Assembly: GCF_000424545.1 (NCBI RefSeq)
Contig: NZ_AUKC01000004.1
Span: 1-64,000, forward strand
From: Butyrivibrio sp. NC3005
GTDB lineage: Bacteria > Bacillota > Clostridia > Lachnospirales > Lachnospiraceae
Direction: 5' to 3'
DNA: 64,000 bases
The notes beneath the pieces are model-generated. The model searched no databases. It had not been told where the DNA came from and worked only from the letters and a program-made list of their open reading frames with translations. Both the position numbers and the translations under genes were made by a program. The first letter of the stretch is position 1. Each line of letters begins with the position of its first letter. Positions 52,107 to 62,300 of the stretch are shown here, piece by piece.

Positions 52107-53486
52107 TCAAAAGAACTTATTATTTCCGCCAAACATTCGGCTCATATTCATGAGATTACCCATTCCGCCGCGTTTGCCTTTTTTCATTCCGCCCATCTGC
52201 TTCATAAGCTTTTGTGCTTGTTCAAAGTTTTTGATAAATCTGTTTACAACTGCAATATCATTACCTGAACCATCTGCAATACGCTTCTTTCTAGTAGGAC
52301 TCATAAGCTTAGGATTTCTTCGCTCTTCAACAGTCATTGATAAAACAATTGCTTCCATTCTGGCAAGTTCTTTCTCGTCTGGAAGCTGGTCATCACTAAT
52401 CTTATTCATACCTGGAAGCATTGATAATATACTTCCAAGACCACCAAGCTTTCGCATCTGTTTCATACTCTCAAGGTACATTTCAAAATCAAATTTACCC
52501 TTTTTAAGCCTTTGAGCCATTTCCTGACTCTGTTCTAAATCAACTTCCTGGTTAGCTTCCACAGCTTTATCAATAAGTGTAAGTACATCACCCATTCCAA
52601 GAATTCGATTAGCCATTCTATCGGGATAGAACTGTTCCAGATCAGAAAGTTTCTCACCCATGCCGACGAACAAAATAGGCTTACCAGTAACCTGCCTTGT
52701 AGAAAGTGCAGCACCACCTCTTGTATCGCCATCCATCTTGGATAAAACGATTCCGTCAACACCTACTTTGTCATTAAATTCAGAAGCAACGTTTACTGCT
52801 TCCTGACCGGTCATAGCATCAACTACCAAAAGAGTTTGATATACATCAACTTCCTTCTTAATCTGAACAAGCTCTTTCATCATAGCATCGTCAATCTGCA
52901 AGCGACCGGCTGTATCTATAATAACCACATTTTTGTGATTATTCTTAGCAAAATTTACACCATCTCTGGCAATTTCAACAGGTGACTTTTCTGTTCCCTC
53001 TTCAAAGAAATCAACAGTCATCTTCTGAGCATTTACACGTAACTGCTCTATAGCAGCCGGACGATAAACGTCACAAGCTACAAGCAACGGGAACTTACCC
53101 GCTTTTTTTAATTTACCTGCAATCTTTGCTGCTGTTGTAGTCTTACCAGCACCTTGAAGACCTGCCATCATAATAACGGTTACTTCATTTCCAGGTTTAA
53201 ACTGAATCTGAGTGGTCTCTGAACCCATCAGCTTAATCATTTCTTCATTAACAATCTTAATAACCATTTGCCCAGGATTAAGACCATTCATTACATCTTC
53301 ACCAATTGCTCTTTCCTGTACTGAAGAAACGAACTTTTTAACTACTTTAAAGCTTACATCTGCTTCAAGAAGTGCCATTTTAACTTCACGAAGTGCAAGC
53401 TTAACATCATCTTCTGTAAGCTTTCCCTTGCCTCGAAGTTTTTTAAATACGTTCTGAAGTTTATCTGATAAACTCTCAAATGCCAT
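52107..53486 (-). CDS. ffh: Signal recognition particle protein Ffh
   Basis: Ffh binds 4.5S/6S RNA and signal sequences and docks on FtsY. The N domain is ~1-90. The G domain has GLQGAGKTTTAAKIA, CDVYRPAA, DTAGRLQ and SKMDGDTRGG. The methionine-rich M domain ends with MKKGKRGGMGNLMNMSRMFGG. 459 aa. It starts 24 nt after ylxM, its regulator partner. Confidence 0.97.
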   Translation of the reverse strand: MAFESLSDKLQNVFKKLRGKGKLTEDDVKLALREVKMALLEADVSFKVVKKFVSSVQERAIGEDVMNGLNPGQMVIKIVNEEMIKLMGSETTQIQFKPGNEVTVIMMAGLQGAGKTTTAAKIAGKLKKAGKFPLLVACDVYRPAAIEQLRVNAQKMTVDFFEEGTEKSPVEIARDGVNFAKNNHKNVVIIDTAGRLQIDDAMMKELVQIKKEVDVYQTLLVVDAMTGQEAVNVASEFNDKVGVDGIVLSKMDGDTRGGAALSTRQVTGKPILFVGMGEKLSDLEQFYPDRMANRILGMGDVLTLIDKAVEANQEVDLEQSQEMAQRLKKGKFDFEMYLESMKQMRKLGGLGSILSMLPGMNKISDDQLPDEKELARMEAIVLSMTVEERRNPKLMSPTRKKRIADGSGNDIAVVNRFIKNFEQAQKLMKQMGGMKKGKRGGMGNLMNMSRMFGGNNKFF

Positions 53487-53510
53487 ATATTCTGTCCTAT
53501 AATTAATTTA

Positions 53511-53867
53511 TTATCTAATCAACTGTTCCATAATACTGTCTGTAAGAGAAATAATCTTATCTTTTTCCTCAAAATCAGATTCTTCTTGCTGAATCAGTAT
53601 TTGCTTTATCTCATTGGTACGGCTTCGAATTTCTTCAAATCTCGCAACCATATGCAATTTGTCTTCGTAGCCTTCCAAAATCTTAGTACACCTTTTTATA
53701 AGATCATGTACACCCTGTTTGCTGATTCCATACTCTTCAGCAATCTCGCTTAACGACATATCATTATAAACCAAGTCTTCATATACTTCTCTTTGGTGCT
53801 TAGTCAAAAGCTCCCCATAAAAGTCATATAAAAGTCCTTGTGCAACGATTTTCTCAACTTTTTCCAT
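53511..53867 (-). CDS. ylxM: YlxM family DNA-binding protein
   Basis: The 118-aa helix-turn-helix protein has KHQREVYEDLVYNDMSLSEIAEEYGISKQGVHDLIKR, broken here only by its loop. YlxM is linked to the signal recognition particle pathway in Firmicutes. The ATG at 53867 has GAGG 8 nt upstream. It is the first gene of the ylxM-ffh transcript. Confidence 0.92.
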   Translation of the reverse strand: MEKVEKIVAQGLLYDFYGELLTKHQREVYEDLVYNDMSLSEIAEEYGISKQGVHDLIKRCTKILEGYEDKLHMVARFEEIRSRTNEIKQILIQQEESDFEEKDKIISLTDSIMEQLIR

Positions 53868-53923
53868 TAGTTCAACCTCGTGCACCTTTCCTAGTTGCAA
53901 TGAAAACTCAACCCACGTTTGTT

Positions 53924-53952
53924 ATATTACACGAGTTACAATCTGGTGTCAA
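53924..53952 (-). promoter_or_regulatory. Promoter of ylxM-ffh
   Basis: TTGACA (53947-53952) and TAATAT (53924-53929) with a 17-nt spacer on the minus strand. It lies 31 nt from repeat B copy 6. Confidence 0.75.
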
Positions 53953-53983
53953 GTATTTTTTCTTTACCCCCTACAAATATTGT

Positions 53984-54111
53984 TATAGGTTCTTGTTTTC
54001 ATCAGGAAAATCAAGAACCGTACCAGACCAAAATTTGTCGTTAAGACAAATTTTGTCCTGCGAAGCAGGATTCTTGCTGATGATTATCCTAAATCTCAGC
54101 AAGAAGTCATA
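53984..54111 (+). repeat. Dispersed repeat B, copy 6
   Basis: All four stems are intact, with the GGTTCTTG/CAAGAACC form of stem I as in copy 1 and TGC-GAA-GCA in stem III. Its right end supplies the stop codon (TGA) of the AraC-type gene on the other strand. Confidence 0.92.
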
Positions 54112-55048
54112 CATAATTACCTTTTCTATCTAAAAAAACTCTTTCACAACTGTTTGCGCATTCATTTCCATATTCAGATGGAAGATGTCCTGTTTGTTTC
54201 TGAAATGCCTTGCAAAAAGAAGAATAATCTCTAAATCCCGATTCAAGTGAAGCTGTCATTGCTGGCATTCCAGATATAATCAAATCTCTTGCAAGAAGAA
54301 TTCTTTTTTCCATTATATACTGATGGACACTATATCCTGTTTCATTTTTAAAAACACGCATCATATGATACTTACTTATATAAAACCTGTCTGCTATCTG
54401 ATCAATTGATAAATCATTTCCAAGATTAGCACTTATGTAATCAATAATATCAATTACTTTTCGATTATATCTTGCTTTCTCCATAAAAGCATCCTTACAT
54501 GAAACACACGCTTCATTAAGCATAATTAATAGTCTTGCTAATATAATCTTACTTTTTAAACTCTGTGCAAAAGGCTCTTTACACGAATTTTGGGAACTGT
54601 TTAAGCATTCTTCCAGCTCCTGGAAACATTTAAGAAGAAAAGCCGAAGTAGCCGCATCAAAATGAACAACATTTGTTTTCTTTAAAGCAGCTATTTCAAA
54701 ACACTTTTTTAAAAGGTGTGTTTTTTTATCACCTCCGCCAAATTCTTCTATTTGGTCATATATTTCAGGTTTCAAATACAATATATATCTTTCGTATTTT
54801 GAACTATCTAATGCTTCAACACTGTGAATATTATTTTTGGGAACCAAAACAATATCATATGGTTTGAGATCATATTTACGACCTTCAATTGCATACGCGG
54901 CTTTTCCTTGCAAAAAAAACACAATTTTATCAAAATCATGATAATGCCAATCAGTCTGCACTTTTTTTGTCTCATTTATGTGGAAAAATTTGTAATCGCA
55001 ATTAAGATAACCTTTCTGCTCATAAGGAAGAGACGGATTAAAATCCAT
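54107..55048 (-). CDS. AraC family transcriptional regulator with cupin domain
   Basis: The N-terminal cupin sensor has TDWHYHDFDKIVFFLQGKA and an IVLVPKNNIHSVE segment. The C-terminal AraC domain has two HTH units (DLSIDQIADRFYISKYHMMR and TASLESGFRDYSSFCKAFQK). The gene ends four bases inside repeat B copy 6, so the last residues may be foreign to the original protein. Target genes are unknown; an inverted repeat at 55078-55119 lies before the start. Confidence 0.9.
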   Translation of the reverse strand: MDFNPSLPYEQKGYLNCDYKFFHINETKKVQTDWHYHDFDKIVFFLQGKAAYAIEGRKYDLKPYDIVLVPKNNIHSVEALDSSKYERYILYLKPEIYDQIEEFGGGDKKTHLLKKCFEIAALKKTNVVHFDAATSAFLLKCFQELEECLNSSQNSCKEPFAQSLKSKIILARLLIMLNEACVSCKDAFMEKARYNRKVIDIIDYISANLGNDLSIDQIADRFYISKYHMMRVFKNETGYSVHQYIMEKRILLARDLIISGMPAMTASLESGFRDYSSFCKAFQKQTGHLPSEYGNECANSCERVFLDRKGNYV

Positions 55049-55077
55049 AAATATTACCTAATACCTTTACACAACAT

Positions 55078-55119
55078 AGCACCAGACCATTTTCGTAATA
55101 ATCAAATAAGTCTGGTGCT
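55078..55119. promoter_or_regulatory. Inverted repeat between GH25 and araC-type genes
   Basis: AGCACCAGAC (55078-55087) and GTCTGGTGCT (55110-55119) are perfect 10-bp arms 22 nt apart. No T-run follows on the minus strand, so it could be an operator as easily as a terminator for the GH25 gene. Confidence 0.5.
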
Positions 55120-55155
55120 TAATCACACTTTAATAATCAATTTTTATCTGATTTA

Positions 55156-56235
55156 TTATTTCACCATGATATTCAAATCGACCTGTCCTTTGACACCATC
55201 AATTGTACCTTTAGAACTATACTGCCAATAAGTAAAATCATATGGAAAATACTGAGGCATATTATAATATGCAATCCATTTCTGAATACCTTCGAGTTCT
55301 TTCATATCAAGTATCAACGAAAAAGTCTCAATATTACCATAAATCATAGGTGTATATCCAGCTTTTGAAATAATATTACAGAATTTTTTTACAAGTTTAG
55401 TATAATCATCTTTACTCAAATCCTGAGTACGATAATCTTTAGAGTTTGGTCTTTCAACGTCAATAACAACAGGATACTTAATCTCATATGGCTCAATAGC
55501 ATCAAGTACAAGTTCTGCTTCTTCTTTTATCTCAGCTTCATTTATTGCAGAAGAAAAAATATAAACTCCTACTGAAATCCCATTTTGTAAAGCTCCTTCT
55601 ACGTTCTGCTTAAATTTCTCATCTTCAACAAGTTTTCCTGTAGATGTTCCACGATTTCCAACTCTTATAAAAGCATATGAAACCCCTTGTTTTGCTACAC
55701 TTTCCCAATCAATATCTTCCTGAAATCTCGAAACATCAATTCCCAGAGTTCCTGACACCTTTTCACTATTTCCATGGTATTCAAGAATACCTTTATCATT
55801 TTTGGTAAAATCAGTTTCCTTAAAATTATTCATTTTAAGTGAAGAATCAATTGGAACAAAATAATATCTCCCATCTTTTTGAACTAAAATCTGTCCTTCG
55901 AACAAATTTCTCAAAACACTAGCAGTACTGTTTCCAGCTTCAAGTTTTGACTTTATATTACCAAGCACTTGTTGCCTGGCTTCTTTAGAAGCATTCTTTT
56001 TGGCCTCCTCCAACATCAAATCAACTTGATCTACTTTATAATATCCCTTCTCCTGAAGCATACCAAGTTGTTGCTGATATGCCTCATTCTGTTTGCGAAG
56101 AGATGCATTTCTAAGCAAAATTATAATGCAGAATGTAAGTGTCATTATAGCAATAAGACTCAAAAAAATAACTGAAATAATATTTTGGGTGGTAACAGCA
56201 ACATGGAGAATACGATTTTTATTATTTTTTTTCAT
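55156..56235 (-). CDS. GH25 family lysozyme, membrane-anchored
   Basis: It hydrolyses the MurNAc-GlcNAc bond of peptidoglycan. An N-terminal membrane helix (~18-42) is followed by a coiled stretch. The GH25 domain (~165-359) has LGIDVSRFQEDIDW, YAFIRVGNRG and YPVVIDVERPN with the catalytic Asp and Glu. The ATG at 56235 shares one base with the yitT stop (TGATG). It is likely an anchored wall-remodelling enzyme, not a phage lysin. Confidence 0.9.
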   Translation of the reverse strand: MKKNNKNRILHVAVTTQNIISVIFLSLIAIMTLTFCIIILLRNASLRKQNEAYQQQLGMLQEKGYYKVDQVDLMLEEAKKNASKEARQQVLGNIKSKLEAGNSTASVLRNLFEGQILVQKDGRYYFVPIDSSLKMNNFKETDFTKNDKGILEYHGNSEKVSGTLGIDVSRFQEDIDWESVAKQGVSYAFIRVGNRGTSTGKLVEDEKFKQNVEGALQNGISVGVYIFSSAINEAEIKEEAELVLDAIEPYEIKYPVVIDVERPNSKDYRTQDLSKDDYTKLVKKFCNIISKAGYTPMIYGNIETFSLILDMKELEGIQKWIAYYNMPQYFPYDFTYWQYSSKGTIDGVKGQVDLNIMVK

Positions 56236-57110
56236 CAAATCTTATCCTCAAAATAGTTCTTGTAGCCTTCTCCAAAAATTTCTGACGCGCTGGTTATTAT
56301 CATAAATGCATCTGGATCTTCCTGACGAACAATTTCCTCCGCAAGCGGAGAAATTCTTTTTTTCATTACACACATTATCACTTTTTTATCAGTTCTACTA
56401 TAAGCTCCCTGACCATAGATATTAGTCACACCGACATCAAGTTCTTTCAAAAATCGCTCCGTTATAAGTTCATTTCTGTCAGAAATAATATACAAAAGCT
56501 TTGCTTCATCACGACCATAAAGAACAAAGTCCAAAACCCATCCTGTAACAAGAACCACTAATACAGAATAAAGAACTGCATTAGAGTCTCTCATTACTAT
56601 TCCTGCAAAAAATATTATTATCAAATCCGTTATAAACAGCATCATGCCCGTTTTGATATGAGGATAGCGTATTCTAAGGAGTTTAATAATAATATCAGAA
56701 CCTCCGCTTGTACTACCTGCCCTGAAAATAAGCCCGATTCCTGCTGCCATGAAAAATCCTCCAAAGGCCACAGCAAGCATCATATCAGTAACAAAATACT
56801 GCTGAAGATTGTGAGCAATAAAATCTGTAAAAACCGAAATTAGTCCGGTTGCGTAAAGAGTAGACACAATAAAGTGAAATCCGAATTTCCATGTACCTAT
56901 TACAAGAACAGGTATGTTCAATATCATAAACCATTTACCTGTTCCAATATTTACAATACGATTTAGAACAATAGCAATACCTGTAAATCCCCCAGGCGCA
57001 AGGTTATTCGGATCGCTAAATACAGCGGTGCCAATGCCGTAGAGAAGGGCACCAACTGTAATAAGCGCATAGTTATATAAAAGCTTAGTTAATTTTTTTC
57101 TGGTTAACAT
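56235..57110 (-). CDS. YitT family membrane protein (DUF161/DUF2179)
   Basis: There are five membrane helices with GIGTAVFSDPNNLAPGGFTGIAIVLNR, broken here at its turn, and FRAGSTSGGSDIIIKLL. The C-terminal ~90 residues are DUF2179 (VTNIYGQGAYSRTDKKVIMCVMKKR). The function is unknown for the family. It is translationally linked to the lysozyme gene. Confidence 0.88.
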   Translation of the reverse strand: MLTRKKLTKLLYNYALITVGALLYGIGTAVFSDPNNLAPGGFTGIAIVLNRIVNIGTGKWFMILNIPVLVIGTWKFGFHFIVSTLYATGLISVFTDFIAHNLQQYFVTDMMLAVAFGGFFMAAGIGLIFRAGSTSGGSDIIIKLLRIRYPHIKTGMMLFITDLIIIFFAGIVMRDSNAVLYSVLVVLVTGWVLDFVLYGRDEAKLLYIISDRNELITERFLKELDVGVTNIYGQGAYSRTDKKVIMCVMKKRISPLAEEIVRQEDPDAFMIITSASEIFGEGYKNYFEDKI

Positions 57111-57135
57111 TAAAGAGCTTTCCCAAACATATTAC

Positions 57136-58362
57136 TTAAATCTGGGTTGTAACCAGCTTAGGACAATATCCTTTTTTCTCAAGAGCATCGATAATCTGAG
57201 CTTTGTGCTCAGTTCCATATGCTTCAAGAGTAATTCGCAGCTCTACAGCAGCATTGCGATTGATAGATACAAACTGGTTATGATCCAGTTTGATAACATT
57301 TCCGCCAATAGTAGCTATTATTTCAGCTACTCTGGCAAGTTCACCAGGCTTATCTGGCAAAAGAACAGAAACCGTAAAAATTCTGTCTCTCTTAATAAGA
57401 CCCTGCTGAACGACAGAAGACATTGTAATTACATCCATATTTCCGCCAGAAAGCACACATACAATCTTCTTATCTTTACAACGAAGCTGCTTTAAAGCAG
57501 CAACTGTCAACAATCCAGAATTTTCAACAACCATTTTGTGATTTTCGACCATATCAAGAAATGCAACTACAAGATCCTCATCGTCAACCTTGATTATCTG
57601 GTCTATATTCTTCTGAATATATGGGAAAATATTATCTCCAGGAGTCTTTACTGCAGTACCATCAGCAATTGTATTAACCGATGGAAGTGTAACTACTTTG
57701 CCTTCTTTAATAGAAGCACTCATACAAGCTGCTCCACTTGGCTCAACACCTATAACTTTAATCTTGGGATTTAGCAACTTTGCCAGTGTACTTACACCGC
57801 TTGCAAGTCCGCCTCCTCCTATAGGAACAAGAATATAATCAACAGTAGGAAGTTCTTTTATAATTTCCATAGCAATACTTCCTTGACCTGTTGCAACATC
57901 CAAATCATTAAAAGGATGAACAAAAGTATATCCTTTTTCTTTGGCAAGTTTGAGTGCATGTTCGCATGCTTCATCATAAACATCACCATGAAGTACAACT
58001 TCAGCCCCAAGTGCCTTTGTACGGTTAACCTTGATAAGCGGAGTGGTAGTCGGCATTACAATTGTTGCATGAACGCCATATTGCTTTGCAGCATAAGCTA
58101 CACCCTGTGCATGGTTACCAGCTGAAGCTGTAATAAGACCTTTTTTACGATCTTCTTCAGACATAGTACTGATTTTATAGTATGCACCTCTAACCTTGTA
58201 TGCACCTGTACGCTGAAGATTTTCAGGCTTTAAATATACCTTATTTCCACTCTGATTACTGTAAAAGTCACTATAAACCAGCTTGGTTTTAAGCGTAACC
58301 TTATTTACCTGTTCACATGCCTCTTCAAATTTTTCTAACGTCATTTTCTTCTCTTCTGCCAT
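57136..58362 (-). CDS. ilvA: Threonine ammonia-lyase
   Basis: This PLP enzyme deaminates threonine to 2-oxobutanoate. The PLP lysine is in RTGAYKVRGA. The phosphate loop is PIGGGGLASGV, with SAGNHAQGVA upstream. The C-terminal ~75 residues form one ACT domain (TVSVLLPDKPGELARVAEIIA). At 408 aa with a single ACT it could be the biosynthetic or catabolic (TdcB-like) type. AGAGG is 11 nt before the ATG. Confidence 0.93.
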   Translation of the reverse strand: MAEEKKMTLEKFEEACEQVNKVTLKTKLVYSDFYSNQSGNKVYLKPENLQRTGAYKVRGAYYKISTMSEEDRKKGLITASAGNHAQGVAYAAKQYGVHATIVMPTTTPLIKVNRTKALGAEVVLHGDVYDEACEHALKLAKEKGYTFVHPFNDLDVATGQGSIAMEIIKELPTVDYILVPIGGGGLASGVSTLAKLLNPKIKVIGVEPSGAACMSASIKEGKVVTLPSVNTIADGTAVKTPGDNIFPYIQKNIDQIIKVDDEDLVVAFLDMVENHKMVVENSGLLTVAALKQLRCKDKKIVCVLSGGNMDVITMSSVVQQGLIKRDRIFTVSVLLPDKPGELARVAEIIATIGGNVIKLDHNQFVSINRNAAVELRITLEAYGTEHKAQIIDALEKKGYCPKLVTTQI

Positions 58363-58426
58363 AATTCAATGAACCTCTCATTACTATGCTTTACAGTGTT
58401 AAAACCTTACGTTCTGTTTTATCACA

Positions 58427-59380
58427 TCAGTACTTTCCCGTCAATATATCGATAGGATCTTCCTCTTCTTTGTCAAAGAGAGCTTTTACAAATTCATCTG
58501 CATCAAAGCGCTGTAAATCATCAATTTGTTCACCTACTCCTATAAACTTAACTGGAATATTCAGTTCAGAACAAATTGCAACAGCAATACCACCTTTTGA
58601 TGTACCGTCCATCTTGGTAAGAATAATACCTGTAAGATCTGCAACATCGTCAAATTCTTTTGCCTGTGACATAGCATTCTGACCAGTCGCAGCATCTAGT
58701 ACAATAAGATTTTCTCTTCCATATTCAGGAAGCTGCTGATCAAGAATACGATTCATCTTTCTTAGCTCTTCCATAAGATTTTTCTTATTGTGAAGTCTGC
58801 CCGCAGTATCCACTATTAAAATATCTGTATCTTTTGCTTTTGCAGCATTGACAGAATCATAAATAACACTTGCAGGATCTGCTCCGATACTGCCTTTTAT
58901 AATTGGAACATCCGCTCTTTTTGCCCACTCTTCAAGCTGCTCTGTTGCTGCTGCTCTATAAGTATCTGCAGCTGCAACCAAAACTTTTTTGCCTTTGTTT
59001 TTGAATATAGAAGCAAGTTTTCCAACAGATGTGGTCTTACCAACCCCATTAACACCTATGATAAAAAGAACAGTCTTTTTGTTCTCAAAATCATATGCAT
59101 GCTCATCAGTATGCATCTCATTTCTAATACTTTCGATTAGAAGTTTACGACACTCTTCAGTAGACCTGACGTTTTGCTCCTTAACCATTGCCCGTAGGTT
59201 ATCCATTACTCTGCTCGTAGCATTAACACCCATATCACCCATTATGAGCGTTTCCTCGAGATCTTCATAGAAATCTTCATCGATATCTGAATATCCGTTT
59301 ATAACGTTATCCAGACCTTTTACCATATTGTCTCTTGTTTTTGTTAAGCCCTCACTGAGCTTCTTAAAAAATCCAGCCAC
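58427..59380 (-). CDS. ftsY: Signal recognition particle receptor FtsY
   Basis: It receives the Ffh-ribosome complex at the membrane. The NG domain is compact, with GVNGVGKTTSVGKLA, AADTYRAAA, VDTAGRLHN and TKMDGTSKGG. The acidic A domain is nearly absent, as in many Firmicutes. The start is GTG, sharing a base with the smc stop (TAGTG); GGAG lies 11 nt upstream. Confidence 0.95.
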   Translation of the reverse strand: MAGFFKKLSEGLTKTRDNMVKGLDNVINGYSDIDEDFYEDLEETLIMGDMGVNATSRVMDNLRAMVKEQNVRSTEECRKLLIESIRNEMHTDEHAYDFENKKTVLFIIGVNGVGKTTSVGKLASIFKNKGKKVLVAAADTYRAAATEQLEEWAKRADVPIIKGSIGADPASVIYDSVNAAKAKDTDILIVDTAGRLHNKKNLMEELRKMNRILDQQLPEYGRENLIVLDAATGQNAMSQAKEFDDVADLTGIILTKMDGTSKGGIAVAICSELNIPVKFIGVGEQIDDLQRFDADEFVKALFDKEEEDPIDILTGKY

Positions 59381-62300
59381 TAATTTGTCAGCTCCTTATC
59401 AATTAAATTAACACTTACAAGTGCAGAAACACCTTTTTCCTGCATTGTAATACCATAAAGTCTATCTGCACTTTCCATTGTACCACGACGATGAGTTATT
59501 ACAATAAACTGCGTGCTACTAAGTTTATGAAGATATTTCGCAAATCGAACTACATTATTTTCATCCAATGCGGCTTCAATTTCATCCAAAAGACAAAATG
59601 GAGACGGCTTAAGGTTCTGAATTGCAAACAAAAGTGCTATTGCAGTAAGTGCCTTTTCTCCACCAGACATCTGCATCATATTCTGAAGTTTCTTCCCTGG
59701 TGGCTCTGCAATAATCTTAATTCCTGCCTGAAGAATATCCTCTGATTCATCAAGTTCAAGTCTTCCATGACCACCACCAAACATTTCCTTGAATACTACA
59801 TCAAACTGCTCGTTTATTTTACTAAACTGTTCTTTGAACTGAGCCCGCATGCTGTTATCCAAATCCAAAATAATAACCTTTAGCTGTTCTTCGGCAGTCA
59901 CAAGATCATCGTGTTGTTCTTTCATAAAAGTATAACGCTCAGATACATTTTTATATTCCTCAATAGCATTAACATTTACATCGCCAAGTTTTTTGATATT
60001 ATCCTTGAGCTTTTGAATTTCTTTTTTCATCCCCAACGCATCTGTCATATTATCATCACGCATCTGTCTTGCAGAAGAGAGAGTTATTTCATACTCTTCC
60101 CACATATAGTTAATAAGTCCCTCTATCTGATTGTCTATTTTTTCTTTCTGAGATGAAAGTCTATTAACTTCTTTATCCAGTGATGATTTTTGCTCTGCAA
60201 GCTTTTCTCTAACTTCAAAGAAACTCTTTTGTTTTCCGGATAATTCTTCACGAATTTTCTGCTTTTCTACCAGTAAAGACTTAGCTGTTGAAGAAGCTTC
60301 AAGAGAATTCTCCATAGTATTTCTTATTGACTCTATTTCTTTTTTCTTTTCAACCAACTCATCTTCACTCATCTTGATATGATTCAAAACCTCATCAAGA
60401 TTTTTTTTCTGAGCATTTATTTCTTCATTTATTCTATCAATATTTTCTTTTTGGAATTCCTGTCGCTGGCTTATTTTTGTTTTTTCAAGTTCCCACTTGG
60501 AAACTTCGACTAATGCACTTTCTTCCTCAAGATGCAATTTTGTTATTTCTGTCTGTAAAGACTCTATCCTTGTCTGACAATTCTCCTCGGTTAATTCAGA
60601 CTCTTTAAGGCTATTACAAGCCTGCTTTTCCTGAAGTTCAATCTCTGCAACCTTGTTCTGAATATCTTCATTTTCTGCTTTTAAATTTTCATAAGAAGTA
60701 GCTTCTTCTTTTTGACGTTCTTCTTCTTGATTTACATTTATACGTGCGGTATTCTGTTCAATAAACTTATCCTGAAGACTGCTTCTTGTTTTCTCCAAAT
60801 CAATTCGAAGCTTTGTTCTTTCTTCACGAATCATTGTTATTTCTTTTTCAAAAAAAGCCGCTTTTGCAGATAACTCCTGCATATTCTTTTGAAGATCATC
60901 CATCTCTCGTCTTCGTCCAAGAAGATTAGAATTATTCTTGAAAGCACCACCACTGATAGCACCTCCTGGAACCAAAAGCTCTCCGTCCAAAGTAACCATT
61001 CTAATTGAATAATGGTACTTTTTTGCTATATCGGTTGCATTATCCATATTGTCAACCACCAAAACACGGCCCAAAAGATTTTTGGCAACAACTTTATATT
61101 CATCGCTTGTTTCAACAAGCGAATCTGCGAGACCAATTGCACCTTTCTCATTCAATGCACCAGCATTTTTAAACTCTGAGTTTTGTGAAAGTGAAGTTAT
61201 TGGAAGAAAAGTTGCTCGTCCGCCCTTATTGTTCTTAAGAAATGTAATCATAGCTTTAGCTGTTGATTCATCTTTGGTAACAATATTCTGAATATTGCCA
61301 CCAAGAGCTATTTCAATAGCAGTTTCGTACTTTTTCTCAGCTTTAATAATATCAGCGACAACACCTATAACTCCAGGACTTTTCTCCTTCTGCTCCATAA
61401 CCTTTCTAACTGCGTTACCATAACCTTCATAACGCTCAGTAAGGTTTGCCAGTGCATTAAGCCTAGAACGAACCTCTGTTGCTCCATCTCTTGCCTTTCG
61501 CATCTGTTCGTCGTCTTTTAAAAGAAGTTCTCTAATTTCATCAAGTCTTTTTTCTTGAGTTTTCTGCGTCTGTGACAGAGTTATTATCTCTTCATTTATC
61601 CTGTCAAATATCTCTCTTAATGCAGTAAGTTTCTCTTCTTTTTGAGCTTCATCAGACCTGGCTCTTACCAGCCTGCTGGTAAGTTCAGCTTTTCTGATAC
61701 CAATTTGTTCTTTCATCGTTTTCAAAGAACTTTGCCTTGACTTAATCGTTGCCCTAGAATTCAACGTCTGTAAAATAAGACTTTTATTTTCTTCAACTTC
61801 TGTTTCCAGTTTTTTCAACTTTTCCTGGATTTTTGCCAATTTATCGCCAGCATTTTTCTGATTGTTTTCAAACTCCAAAACCTCTTCATCAATGCTTTGC
61901 TTTGAGTTTAAAACTTTATTCTTTTCATTTTCTTTCTGACTGATTATCTCTTCGATACTTTTCTGACGTTCTTTGAAATGTTCTGCATTGCTTTCGGAAG
62001 ACTTTATCTGCTCTTTTAAAATACCTATTTGTCCTTCGAGCTTCTCCTTCATGATACTGGAACTCGCCATCAAATCTCTGGCTTCTTCAATCTCTTTTTC
62101 AATCTTTTCGAGTTTTTCTTGAGCTTCGTCATAATCTATACGTGCCTTGTCATATTGATTGCTTGTATTGTTAAGATCATTTTCAGCAATAGAAAGTTTA
62201 TCGCAAGCCTCATCCAAAAGCCCTTTTAAACGTTCATTATCAAGCAAAAAGATGTTAACATCTAAAAACTTCAAGCGCTCTTTGTCTTTTAAATATATCT

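Noticed and set aside
92-54111. Repeat B as a CRISPR-type array
   Set aside because: Copies are thousands of bases apart, in both orientations, with no regular spacers and no cas genes.
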